A DNA stretch of 64,000 bases from NCEH01 sp043195195 (lineage in GTDB: Bacteria > Pseudomonadota > Alphaproteobacteria > Rhizobiales > Xanthobacteraceae), in assembly GCF_043195195.1 (NCBI RefSeq), contig NZ_JBAFWT010000006.1, positions 62,001 to 126,000 of the forward strand, written 5' to 3'. Made by a program: the position numbers and the translations under genes. Within the stretch, counting starts at the first letter, position 1; each line of letters starts with the position of its first letter. Under the pieces are notes generated by a model, which was given only the letters and a program-made list of their open reading frames with translations, had not been told where the DNA came from and did not search any database. This document shows positions 46,583-55,001 of the stretch, in pieces.

Positions 46583-48037
46583 CTATTGCTCGGCAACAGC
46601 CGGCAGCCCGTCCGCAGCCACCGCTTTCCAGAAGTAGCGGCGATACCCGGTGCGCTCATCCAGGTCTTTGATGCGGAAGACGAAATGCACCCGGTCCCCG
46701 GACGCGAGACGTGCGGCGTCCGGGTCGGTGAAATCCATCATCAGGCGTCCGCCGCCGGCGATGTCGACGAGGCCGTAGCAGTTGGGCGGATTGCGCGAGA
46801 AGGCGAGGCGGTCGGCGGTGGAGGTGGCCACCGTTCCACCGAGGTCGGCCAGCGGCCAGGGCGCCTGCGCCTGCGCGTGGAAGCCGGCCTCCGCGGCCGC
46901 GAGGCGCGAGGCGGGGAACTGGACCTGCCCCGTCTCCGGGCTGCGCCCGCCCACGAAGCCCAGCAGAGCCTCGGCGTTGCGGTAGGCAGTTGTCAGCGCC
47001 TCGTTCACCGGCAGCCGGCCGCGCAGGCCGCGTTCCCAGGCCAGCAGACCGCGGAAGATCGGCAGCTTGAGATAGCTGGTCTCGGGGATGCCACCCTCAA
47101 GCGCCGTAGCGACACCGGGGTCGAAGCCGGCGAGGGCGTCGGTCGCCTCCAGGATCAATGCGGTGGCGCCCTGGCCGAACTGTGCCACCAGCACCCGCTC
47201 GCCGGGCCTCATCTGCTCCATGGCGCGGGCTAGCATCACCAGCGCATGGGCTGAGCCGGTGTCACCGCATTCAACATCGAGATTCTCTGCGAGCCGCACT
47301 TTCGCCAGGCCCGCGGCCTGGGCGACGGCCTTCGCGCAGCCCGGAATGACGCTCGGCAGCACGAAGTGATGGATGTCCTGGGTGCCGAGCCCGGCCTTGG
47401 CGAGGGCGTCGGCTATGGCGCGTGGCACGAGGGAGAGGAAGCCCTGCTCGCGCACCCACCGCTCCTCCCAGTCCGTGGCCAGCGCCCGGTCGGCGGCGCG
47501 ATAGCGTTCGATGAAGGGAGCCGTGAGGCTGGCGCCTCCGCGATAGGCCAGGAGCGCCGGCCCGCCGCGGACGAGCACCGCCGCCGCGCCATCGCCGAAG
47601 CGCGCTTCGGCGACACTGCCGGCCGGGCTCACCGGAGTGTCCGCGGCCACCACGAGGGTCGGCCCGTTTCCTTCCAGCGCCATGTGCAGGGCGATGAGTC
47701 CGCAGCGCAGCGTGCCCCCGCTGTCCTGTGCGATGCTCTCCGCCGGAAGACGCAGGGCGGCGTGAACGAGGCTCGCATTCTGCGGTTCGGCGAAGACCGG
47801 GGTGGTCGTGGTGAAATTCAGGGTTCGGATTTCGCCGTGCGCCGCATCCGGCAGGTGCGCCAGGCAGGCCCGCGCGGCGGCCACACCCATTGTGATGCTG
47901 TCCTCGTCCCAGAAGGCGAGAGTGCGTGCTCCGCGCACATCGGACCGGGGCGAGAGCCAGTCCATGGCGGCGGCCATACTTGCCCGTGAGAGGCGCAGCC
48001 GCGGCAAGTGGATTCCGATGGATGTGATGCCCGTCAC
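46583..48037 (-). CDS. HMG-CoA-synthase-like protein fused to a DUF35 OB-fold
   Basis: A 484-residue fusion. Residues about 1-330 are a thiolase-superfamily domain of the HMG-CoA synthase/KAS III type (ITSIGIHLPRLRLSRA, FGDGAAAVLVRGG, DTGSAHALVMLARAM). Residues about 350-475 resemble DUF35: a short N-terminal part and an OB-fold (GTVATSTADRL, YGLVDIAGGGRLM). The usual CxxC zinc pair of DUF35 is replaced (GGRSPETGQVQFPASRL). The catalytic-cysteine region reads DSGGTLRCGLIAL, so the canonical cysteine is not clearly in place. The start is GTG. It precedes the thiolase gene by 14 bp. A scaffold or substrate-passing role is inferred. Confidence 0.78.
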   Translation of the reverse strand: MTGITSIGIHLPRLRLSRASMAAAMDWLSPRSDVRGARTLAFWDEDSITMGVAAARACLAHLPDAAHGEIRTLNFTTTTPVFAEPQNASLVHAALRLPAESIAQDSGGTLRCGLIALHMALEGNGPTLVVAADTPVSPAGSVAEARFGDGAAAVLVRGGPALLAYRGGASLTAPFIERYRAADRALATDWEERWVREQGFLSLVPRAIADALAKAGLGTQDIHHFVLPSVIPGCAKAVAQAAGLAKVRLAENLDVECGDTGSAHALVMLARAMEQMRPGERVLVAQFGQGATALILEATDALAGFDPGVATALEGGIPETSYLKLPIFRGLLAWERGLRGRLPVNEALTTAYRNAEALLGFVGGRSPETGQVQFPASRLAAAEAGFHAQAQAPWPLADLGGTVATSTADRLAFSRNPPNCYGLVDIAGGGRLMMDFTDPDAARLASGDRVHFVFRIKDLDERTGYRRYFWKAVAADGLPAVAEQ

Positions 48038-48180
48038 CGTCGCGTCCTCGACCGTTTATTATTGACTACGGCTGCCTACCGGGCGGGCGGATCCCGCCGG
48101 ATCCGGATGTGCGCGGCCGGGGTGGCTCCGTCGCCGGCGGAGTGGTTCGAAGAACCCGATTGCAACCCACAAATCGGCAA

Positions 48181-48213
48181 TATAATAGTCAGAACGATTG
48201 GTCAACTATTATA
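48181..48213 (+). promoter_or_regulatory. island operator-like motif (copy 2) inside an inverted repeat
   Basis: The core AGTCAGAACGATTGGTC is at 48187-48203. It sits within a perfect 9-bp inverted repeat (TATAATAGT/ACTATTATA, 15-nt spacer) that ends 15 bp before the ferredoxin reductase start. The site lies in the divergent promoter shared with the thiolase operon. Confidence 0.6.
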
Positions 48214-48227
48214 GCGGTTTTGAAAGC

Positions 48228-49454
48228 ATGGGCCAGGAGCACATTGTCGTCGTCGGTGCCGGACAGGCTGCCGCATCCCTGATCGTGCGCCTTCGACAAG
48301 GTGGATATTCGGGGAAGCTGACCGTATTCGGCGAGGAGCCGCACCTTCCCTACCAGCGGCCGCCATTGTCCAAGGCCTATCTAAAACGAGAATGGTCGAT
48401 TGATCGGCTTTATCTGCGTCAGGCGTCCTTCTGGTCCGACCTCGGCGTGGATGTGGTCACCGACGTTCCCGTCACCGCCATTGATCCGGTCGAACATACG
48501 CTGACGGCGGGCGGAGCGAGGGTCACCTGGACCAGACTCGCCCTCACCACGGGCACACGCCCGCGCCCGCTGCCGGCGGATTTCTCGGGCCTCACGGGCG
48601 TGCACGAGTTGCGCAGCCTTGCCGACGCCGACCGACTGCGCGAGGACATCCGCCCCGGCCAGCGCCTGCTGGTCCTGGGCGGCGGCTATGTGGGGCTGGA
48701 AACCGCTGCGGTGGCGGTGAAAGCGGGCCTGAGCGTGGTGGTGGTGGAGCGCGCCGCGCGCATCCTTGAACGCGTCGCATGCGAAGACACCTCGTCCATC
48801 ATCCGCGACCTGCACGCAAGGCATGGGGTCCGTATCCTCGAAGGACGCTCCGTGGCCAGGGTCCTCGTCGAGAACGGGGCCATCGCGGCAGTGGAACTCG
48901 ATGACGGCGAGCGCATTCCGGTGGACCTCGCCATCGTCGGCATCGGCGTGCTGGCGCGGGACGAACTGGCGCGGGCGGCGGGCATCGCTTGCGACAACGG
49001 CATCGTGGTGGACACCTTCGGTCGCACCTTCACACCGGACGTGTGGGCCGCCGGCGATTGCGCCTGCTTCCCCCTCCACGGCGTGCCAACCCGCCTCGAA
49101 AGCGTGCAGAATGCTGTGGACCAGGCGGAATGCGTAGCCGACGATATGCTGGGCCGGTCACGCCCCTACGCTCCCGTGCCGTGGTTCTGGTCGGACCAGT
49201 ATGATGTGAAGCTCCAGATCGTCGGCCTCAACCGCGGCTATGACGCGGTGGTGCGCCGCCGGTCGGATCGCGGCGAGTCGCTCTGGTACTTCCGCCAGGG
49301 GTGGCTCATCGCGGTGGATGCGATCAACGATGCCCGCACCTACATGGCCGCCAAGCGGATGCTGGAGGGCGGGCAGGAAATCTCGCTAGCGGAGGTCTCG
49401 GCGGCGGATTTCGATCCGGTCGCCCGAATGCGCCAGACGGCTCCGTGCGCGTAA
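48228..49454 (+). CDS. FAD-dependent ferredoxin reductase
   Basis: A 408-residue putidaredoxin/rhodocoxin-reductase-type flavoprotein passing electrons from NADH to a [2Fe-2S] ferredoxin. The FAD motif VVVGAGQAAASL is at the N-terminus, the NAD motif VLGGGYVGLETA is near residue 145, and the second FAD motif is TFTPDVWAAGDCA. It is the likely partner of the ferredoxin at 53884-54204 and so of the Rieske dioxygenase. ATG at 48228 is preferred to a TTG at 48198, which would lie inside the operator. Confidence 0.9.
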   Translation: MGQEHIVVVGAGQAAASLIVRLRQGGYSGKLTVFGEEPHLPYQRPPLSKAYLKREWSIDRLYLRQASFWSDLGVDVVTDVPVTAIDPVEHTLTAGGARVTWTRLALTTGTRPRPLPADFSGLTGVHELRSLADADRLREDIRPGQRLLVLGGGYVGLETAAVAVKAGLSVVVVERAARILERVACEDTSSIIRDLHARHGVRILEGRSVARVLVENGAIAAVELDDGERIPVDLAIVGIGVLARDELARAAGIACDNGIVVDTFGRTFTPDVWAAGDCACFPLHGVPTRLESVQNAVDQAECVADDMLGRSRPYAPVPWFWSDQYDVKLQIVGLNRGYDAVVRRRSDRGESLWYFRQGWLIAVDAINDARTYMAAKRMLEGGQEISLAEVSAADFDPVARMRQTAPCA

Positions 49455-49465
49455 CGTCCGGCGGG

Positions 49466-50095
49466 TCAATCCTTGGCCGGGGCGGTCCGCGGCCGATGCT
49501 CGCCCACATGGGCGAAACCATTGACGAACAGATCCACGGTCCGATCCGCCAGATCGCTCGGGGACACGAGCCCGTCGGAGTGGTACCAAGTGTAGGTCCA
49601 GTTGATCATGCCGAAAAACAACATGGTATCAACGTGGGCCATGGCGAAGTCCTTGGCGAGGTCCGGCCGCAGTTGCAGCAGGATGTCCCGCACGTAGGCG
49701 ATCAGCTCCCGCTGCTTGGCGATGAGCACCTTCCGGGTTTCCGGCACCAGGAATTCCGCGCAGGTCAAAAGTACCACATGCCGATCGCGCGAGACGGAAT
49801 AGACGTCCAGGAACAGGCGGGTCAGCTGGCGAAAGCGCTCTTCGGGGTCCTGGAAGCCATAGAGCGTGTGCCGGCACTTCATGAGCAGCGAGTCCACATG
49901 CGATGTCAGCATGTCGGAGAGGATCGTCTCCTTGGAATTGAAGTAGTGATAGAGCCTCGATTTGGAGCACTCGCAGGCATCGGCAATGTCGCCGATCGAA
50001 GTCGCGGCATAGCCCCGGCGCGCGAAAACCGATGCCGCCCTGTCGAGTATGGTATCGTGAATGGTGTCATATTCGGCTGAGCGTGTTCGCGCCAC
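49466..50095 (-). CDS. TetR family transcriptional regulator
   Basis: A 209-residue one-component repressor. The N-terminal helix-turn-helix is RRGYAATSIGDIADACECSKSRLYHYFNSKETI (positions about 26-58). The C-terminal ligand domain resembles those of TetR proteins that regulate acyl-CoA catabolism; the likely inducer is a CoA ester of the pathway. The start is GTG. It lies in the centre of the island, divergent from the CoA ligase gene, with two operator-like copies in the gap. Self-regulation and control of the whole island are inferred. Confidence 0.88.
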   Translation of the reverse strand: MARTRSAEYDTIHDTILDRAASVFARRGYAATSIGDIADACECSKSRLYHYFNSKETILSDMLTSHVDSLLMKCRHTLYGFQDPEERFRQLTRLFLDVYSVSRDRHVVLLTCAEFLVPETRKVLIAKQRELIAYVRDILLQLRPDLAKDFAMAHVDTMLFFGMINWTYTWYHSDGLVSPSDLADRTVDLFVNGFAHVGEHRPRTAPAKD

Positions 50096-50116
50096 GGCAC
50101 TATACCTGTACGAATG

Positions 50117-50133
50117 TTCCGATCATTCGGTCT
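50117..50133 (-). promoter_or_regulatory. island operator-like motif (copy 3)
   Basis: On the minus strand AGACCGAATGATCGGAA, 22 bp upstream of the TetR start. It overlaps a second short inverted repeat (CGAATG/CATTCG, 50111-50129). Confidence 0.5.
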
Positions 50134-50251
50134 ATAGGCGCATAGTCTGTGATTGCCAAGGCCGGGACACCGGCCGGGGGCGTTCCTCACTTTTATATGG
50201 ACGCGTGGAGAGCCGCGTGGGTTGATACAGATCAAAATCGGCGTTTACATA

Positions 50252-50268
50252 GACCATTCGTTCGGTCT
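50252..50268 (-). promoter_or_regulatory. island operator-like motif (copy 4)
   Basis: On the minus strand AGACCGAACGAATGGTC. It is the centre of the inverted repeat ATAGACC/GGTCTAT (50249-50270, 8-nt spacer), 70 bp upstream of the CoA ligase. This is the most symmetric copy and a good TetR operator candidate. Confidence 0.65.
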
Positions 50269-50339
50269 ATTAATTGGAACGTAAATGAGGTGGCCGTCAG
50301 AGCTGCCCATGAGTCAACGGTCGGATGGGGAGGACACAG

Positions 50340-51662
50340 ATGCAGCACCCCGAGGTGGAGTCGCTTGATCGCGACGGCATTCGGAAGATCCAGAGGGAAG
50401 GGCTCGCCCGGTTGGGCGCGCGGCTCGGTCAGTGCGAGGTGTGGAAGGCCCACTTCGCCGACGCCGGCATGCGGCCGGAAGACCTCGCGTCCGCCGACGG
50501 GCTGGAGAGTGCTCCCTTCATGGACAAGTCGCTGCTGCGCGACCATTACCCCTTTCCGTTTCTCACCGTGCCGCTGGAAAGCGTGGAACGCTTCGTCGCC
50601 ACCTCCGGCACCACCGGCCTGCCGGTGACATTCGGCATGACGAAGAACGACCTGCACCAGTTGCTGCCGTACCAGATGGCGCGCCTGTTGACGGCCGCGG
50701 GCGTTCGCGGCGGCTATCGTGCCTACCAAGGCTATGGCTACGGTCTGTGGATCGGCGGCCCGGCGCTGGACGCCGGCTTTTCCGCCGTGGGCTGCACGAA
50801 CTTTCCCATCGGCCCCGGCCGTGGCGAACTCGCCGCGCGCTGGCTGCGCGATCACCGCTACGATGTGGCGTCCATGTCGCCCCTGTGGCTGATGACGCTG
50901 GTGCAGGCGGCCAAGAGCCAGGGCATCGATCCGCGCACCGAATGGGCGCTGAAGGTGGCGATCCTCGGCGGCCAGTCGGTGTCGGCGGAATTCCGCGCCC
51001 AGCTTGAGGCCGAGATGCCGGAGGGCTTCATGAGCCACAACATCTACGGCACCACCGAGGCGGGCGGCCCGATCCTCGCGATCTCCACGCCCTACACCCA
51101 CGCCGACGATGAGCTGCAACTGCTGAACGAGGATAGCGTAATCGTCGAGATCCTCGACCCAAAGACCTTGAAGCCCGTCTCGGAAGGCGAGGTGGGCGAG
51201 ATCGTCATCACCACCATCTGCAAGGAAGCCTCCCCGGTGGTCCGCTGGCGCACCCGGGACCTCGTGCGTCTGTCCCCCCGCCCCTATGATTGCCCGTCGG
51301 GCCGCCGTGGCATGCGCAAGATCGGCCGCATCATCGGGCGCACCGACGACATGATTAAGTTCAAGGGCGTGATCGTCTTCCCGTCGCAGATCGAGGACGT
51401 GATCGCGAGCATCAAGGGGCTCGCGAAGGAGGTCTGGCAGATCTACATCGACAAGGATGCCACCACCATCGGCAAGATGACCGTCGCCGTGGAGGCGACC
51501 CGCGCCGATCAACGTCCGGAAGATCAGGCCGCCAATGATGTGCGGCGGGAGATCAAGGCGCGCCTCGGCATCAACGTGAACGTCGAATGCCATCCCGAAG
51601 GCACCCTGCCACGGTACGAGGCGAAGGCGACGCGGGTTTTGCATCGCTCGGAAGCGCACTGA
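50340..51662 (+). CDS. phenylacetate-CoA ligase-like enzyme
   Basis: A 440-residue AMP-forming CoA ligase of the PaaK class, shorter than the general acyl-CoA synthetases. The phosphate loop is VATSGTTGLPVTFG; later motifs are NIYGTTEAGGP, VRWRTRDLV and the hinge GRTDDMIKFKGVIVFPSQIED. It would activate an aromatic or arylalkanoic acid to its CoA ester, committing it to the island pathway. The ATG at 50340 follows GGGGAGGA. A strong terminator ends the unit 20 bp after the stop codon. Confidence 0.9.
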   Translation: MQHPEVESLDRDGIRKIQREGLARLGARLGQCEVWKAHFADAGMRPEDLASADGLESAPFMDKSLLRDHYPFPFLTVPLESVERFVATSGTTGLPVTFGMTKNDLHQLLPYQMARLLTAAGVRGGYRAYQGYGYGLWIGGPALDAGFSAVGCTNFPIGPGRGELAARWLRDHRYDVASMSPLWLMTLVQAAKSQGIDPRTEWALKVAILGGQSVSAEFRAQLEAEMPEGFMSHNIYGTTEAGGPILAISTPYTHADDELQLLNEDSVIVEILDPKTLKPVSEGEVGEIVITTICKEASPVVRWRTRDLVRLSPRPYDCPSGRRGMRKIGRIIGRTDDMIKFKGVIVFPSQIEDVIASIKGLAKEVWQIYIDKDATTIGKMTVAVEATRADQRPEDQAANDVRREIKARLGINVNVECHPEGTLPRYEAKATRVLHRSEAH

Positions 51663-51682
51663 CGATCTTGGTCCGGACCGAG

Positions 51683-51717
51683 CGGAGGAGGGCCGGAGAC
51701 TATCCGGCCCTCCTCCG
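51683..51717 (+). terminator. terminator-like hairpin after the CoA ligase
   Basis: A perfect 15-bp stem (CGGAGGAGGGCCGGA and its complement) around a 5-nt loop. No T-run follows, so it may attenuate rather than stop transcription into the hydrolase gene. Confidence 0.7.
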
Positions 51718-51754
51718 TCACCGTGCTTGACGCGTCCCCACGAGTGACCCTGCC

Positions 51755-52642
51755 ATGAGCGATCCTGATCCCTACGAGCGCGTGCGCACGCGCATCACCT
51801 CGGCCACCACCGCCTGGGCGGGCGGCATGACCCTGCCCGAAATCCGCGAGAGCTTTGAAAGCTTTCTGGGCGACGGCGCAGGTGCGCCGGAGGTCCTGCG
51901 CACTGCGCTGCGGGTCGCAGGGCTGCCGGCATGCGCTTTCGACCCGCCGGGTGCCGCGCCCGGCCGTACACTACTCTACTGCCACGGCGGCGGCTTCCAG
52001 ATCGGCTCCATCCGCTCCCACGGCGGCCTCATGGCGCGGCTGGCGCAGGCGAGCGGGGCGAGGGTGCTGGGGTTCGACTACCGCCTCGCCCCGGAGCACC
52101 GCTTCCCCGCCGCCGGAGACGATGCCTTCACCGTCTATGCGGAACTGGTGGGGGCGGGCGAGGTCCCCCTCGCCATTGTCGGGGATTCCGCTGGCGGCGC
52201 CCTCGTGCTCGTCACGGCGATCCGGGCGCGCAATGCGGGGCTGGCCCTGCCCAGGGCGCTCATCCTGCTCTCACCCTGGCTGGACCTGACCATGAGCGGG
52301 GAGAGCTACACCGCGCTTGCGGGTTGCGACATCTTCTCCAGGCCCGCGCAACTTCGAACCATGGCGCGCACCTATCTGGGGCGGGACATTCTGCCCTCGG
52401 ACCCTGCCGCCTCCCCGGTGCTGGGCGACCTCGCCGGCCTGCCCGCCATTCTCGTCCATGCGGGGGGCCACGACATCACCCTCGACGACACCCGTCTGCT
52501 GGCGCGCAACGTGGCGGCGCAGGGCGGCCGCTGCGAGGCGGAGGTGTTCGAGGGGATGCCCCACCACTTCCAGGTATTCGAGGAGTTGCAGGAAGCGGCG
52601 GAATCGCTAGGACGCATCGGCACCTTTATCCGCGCTCTCTGA
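51755..52642 (+). CDS. alpha/beta hydrolase, hormone-sensitive-lipase type
   Basis: A 295-residue esterase-like enzyme. The oxyanion motif is CHGGGFQIGS, the nucleophile is in GDSAGGAL, and the acid and histidine are near GGHDITLDDT and GMPHHFQVF. Substrate is unknown: an ester or lactone form of the pathway substrate or a CoA ester are possible. It follows the ligase by 92 bp with a hairpin between. Confidence 0.88.
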   Translation: MSDPDPYERVRTRITSATTAWAGGMTLPEIRESFESFLGDGAGAPEVLRTALRVAGLPACAFDPPGAAPGRTLLYCHGGGFQIGSIRSHGGLMARLAQASGARVLGFDYRLAPEHRFPAAGDDAFTVYAELVGAGEVPLAIVGDSAGGALVLVTAIRARNAGLALPRALILLSPWLDLTMSGESYTALAGCDIFSRPAQLRTMARTYLGRDILPSDPAASPVLGDLAGLPAILVHAGGHDITLDDTRLLARNVAAQGGRCEAEVFEGMPHHFQVFEELQEAAESLGRIGTFIRAL

Positions 52643-52703
52643 GGTCTGCGACGTCACATCTGCCAACCTTCCTCATTCGAGGGAGGCCGGCATTTCACAT
52701 CCC

Positions 52704-53846
52704 TCAAGATGTGCCGAAGTTGGTGGGTTCCGCCATGCCAGGCGCGTGGATGCCCCAGTCCGAAAGGATCTCGCGCGTGTGGGTGCCCGGGGCCACCGGA
52801 CCATGGGCGACAGTGGAAGCGGTGGCGCTGAAGCGGGGGGCGGGGGCTGGCTGGGTTACGCCGTCCACCATCACGAAGGCCGCGCGCGCCTGCGCCTGAG
52901 CTTGCTCCGCCGCCTCGGTCCAGTCGAGGATGGGGGTGACGCAGGCATCACTTGCCTCGAACACCGCGGCCCAGTGGTCGCGGGGCTGTTGGCGGAAGAT
53001 GTCCGCAAGGCGGGCCCGCAGCCGGGCCCAGGCGGAGGGATCGGCCATATGGGTGAATTCGGAGGGATCGAGTTCCAGCCGCTCCAGCAAGATCTGATGG
53101 AACTTCTTCTCCACCGCGGCAACGGCGAGGAACTTGCCGTCCGCGCAGGCGTAGGTTGCGTAGAAGTAGGCGCCTCCGTCCAGGAGGTTGGCTTCCCGCC
53201 CGTCGCCCCACAGGCCGCCGGCACGGAAGCCCCAGAACATGGCGGACAGCAGCGAGGCCCCATCGGTCATGGCCGCATCCACCACCTGGCCCTGCCCGGT
53301 GGCACGCGCATGGAGCATCGCCGAAACCAGTCCGAAGGCCATCAGCATGCCGCCGCCGCCGAAATCGGCGACAAGGTTAAGCGGCACTGGCGGGGGCGCG
53401 CCCGCCGGGCCGATGGCGTTGAGCGCCCCGGTGGCGCCGAGATAGTTCAAGTCATGCCCCGCGGTCTCCGCCAGCGGACCCGTCTGGCCCCATCCGGTCA
53501 TGCGGCCGTAGACAAGGCGCGGATTGCGCGCGAGGCATACGTCGGGCCCGAGGCCGAGCCGCTCCATGACACCCGGCCGGAACCCCTCCAGAAGGGCGTC
53601 CGCGCGGGCGATGAGGCCCTGCATCACCGCCTTGTCCGCCTCCACCTTCAGGTCAAGGGCTATGGACCGGCGGCCGCGCGCCAGCACGTCGAAGCGCGTG
53701 TTCATCAGCGGGATTTCGGGTCGCTGGCCCTTCTGATGGACGCGGATCACCTCGGCGCCTGCATCCGCCAGCATCATGGCGGCGAAAGGTGCTGGCCCGA
53801 GGCCGACCATCTCCACGATACGAAGTCCCTGCAACGGCCCCGGCAT
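52704..53846 (-). CDS. CaiB/BaiF family CoA enzyme, alpha-methylacyl-CoA racemase type
   Basis: A 380-residue member of the class III CoA-transferase superfamily. The segments GHDLNYLGATGAL and NLVADFGGGGMLMAFG match the catalytic His and Asp regions of alpha-methylacyl-CoA racemase (AMACR) and not those of true CoA-transferases. It would interconvert (R)- and (S)-2-methylacyl-CoA esters. ATG at 53846 has GGAG upstream; TTG at 53858 is also open. It is the last gene of a minus-strand operon that includes the Rieske oxygenase. Confidence 0.85.
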   Translation of the reverse strand: MPGPLQGLRIVEMVGLGPAPFAAMMLADAGAEVIRVHQKGQRPEIPLMNTRFDVLARGRRSIALDLKVEADKAVMQGLIARADALLEGFRPGVMERLGLGPDVCLARNPRLVYGRMTGWGQTGPLAETAGHDLNYLGATGALNAIGPAGAPPPVPLNLVADFGGGGMLMAFGLVSAMLHARATGQGQVVDAAMTDGASLLSAMFWGFRAGGLWGDGREANLLDGGAYFYATYACADGKFLAVAAVEKKFHQILLERLELDPSEFTHMADPSAWARLRARLADIFRQQPRDHWAAVFEASDACVTPILDWTEAAEQAQAQARAAFVMVDGVTQPAPAPRFSATASTVAHGPVAPGTHTREILSDWGIHAPGMAEPTNFGTS

Positions 53847-53883
53847 ATCCCACTCCAAAATTGTCCCGACATGGGGCCGCTGG

Positions 53884-54204
53884 TCAGGCGTGGCCTTCGG
53901 GGAGATGCACGGTGAGCCCTTCGAGATCCGGGGCCACCTTCACCTGGCAGGAGAGGCGCGATGTCTCGCGCACGCCCTCGGCGAATTCGAGCATGTCGCG
54001 CTCCATGCCGGCCGCCTCGCCCAGGATGCCACTCCAGCGCGTATCGATATAGACGTGGCAGGTGGCGCAGGAACAGGCGCCGCCGCATTCGGCGATGATG
54101 CCGGGCACATTGGCGCGGCGCGCGCATTCCATCACGCTGAGGCCGTCCTGCGCGTCGATCTCGATGCGCTGGTCATCGGACATGATGAAGACGATCTGGG
54201 TCAT
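53884..54204 (-). CDS. [2Fe-2S] ferredoxin, adrenodoxin type
   Basis: A 106-residue electron carrier. Cluster cysteines are in ECGGACSCATCHV (C-x5-C-x2-C) and LSCQV. The acidic helix (DMLEFAEGV) is typical of partners for monooxygenases and Rieske oxygenases. It is presumed to link the reductase at 48228-49454 to the dioxygenase. Confidence 0.93.
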   Translation of the reverse strand: MTQIVFIMSDDQRIEIDAQDGLSVMECARRANVPGIIAECGGACSCATCHVYIDTRWSGILGEAAGMERDMLEFAEGVRETSRLSCQVKVAPDLEGLTVHLPEGHA

Positions 54205-54257
54205 GGGTGCCCCCTTTGGTGATTGGTTGTTCGTGTGGCCGGAACGCGGCTTTTCGC

Positions 54258-55001
54258 TCAGGCGCCGCAGCCCATGCCGCCGGATACGCCCAGGACTTCC
54301 CCGGTGACGAAGGAGGCCGCTTCCGAGCCGAGAAAGGCAACCGCGGCGGCGACCTCTTCCGGTTCGCCGATCCGGCGCATCAGCGTCAGGGCGGCCATGT
54401 CGGCCACCAGCTTCTCGCCCACCTCCGCCACCGCCCGCTCCACCATGGGGGTGCGGATGGGGCCCGGGGCGACGGCGTTTGCCGTGATGTTATACCGGGC
54501 GTTCTCTCGCGCGATTGAGCGGGTGAAGCCGATCAAGCCGGCCTTGGCGGCGGCGTAGACCGATCCCCCCTTCGACCCCAGCCGCCCCGCTTCCGAGGCG
54601 ACGTTCACGATCCGCCCGTAGCGCGCCGCCTGCATGGCGGGCAGGACGAGGCCGGTGAACAGGAAGGCCGTTTCCAGATTGATCGATAGCAGGAAACGCC
54701 AGTCCGCGGCGGTGGTGTCGGTGAAGAAGGCGTGCTGGTCCGTGCCGATATTGTTCACCAGAACATCAAACGGGCCGTGCGCGGCGAACAGCGCCTTGCC
54801 GGCCGCCGCGTCGGTGCCGTCCATGGGCACGAAGACCGCCCCGGTCTCGGCCGACAAGGCCGCGCCCGCTTCGGCGTCGAGGTCGCAAAAGACCACCGCC
54901 AGCCCATCCGCCACCAGGCGGCGGACGGTGGCGGCGCCAATTCCGGCGCCGCCACCGGTGACAAGGGCGCGTCGCCCGGTCGCCGCTCCGCCCATGGTCA
55001 T
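54258..55001 (-). CDS. SDR family oxidoreductase
   Basis: A 247-residue short-chain dehydrogenase. The cofactor motif is TGGGAGIG with CDLD at the end of the second strand, which indicates NAD(H). The catalytic residues are in VNVASEAG and YAAAK. Members of this class oxidise dihydrodiols or 3-hydroxyacyl-CoA esters (for example BadH). Its start overlaps the enoyl-CoA hydratase stop by 4 bp. It may dehydrogenate the dioxygenase product. Confidence 0.87.
   Translation of the reverse strand: MTMGGAATGRRALVTGGGAGIGAATVRRLVADGLAVVFCDLDAEAGAALSAETGAVFVPMDGTDAAAGKALFAAHGPFDVLVNNIGTDQHAFFTDTTAADWRFLLSINLETAFLFTGLVLPAMQAARYGRIVNVASEAGRLGSKGGSVYAAAKAGLIGFTRSIARENARYNITANAVAPGPIRTPMVERAVAEVGEKLVADMAALTLMRRIGEPEEVAAAVAFLGSEAASFVTGEVLGVSGGMGCGA

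Noticed and set aside
48045..48070. A further possible operator copy close to the GTG start of the synthase-DUF35 gene
   Set aside because: The GTCAATAATAAACGGTC stretch keeps the outer bases but lacks the GAAC core and has the wrong spacing.
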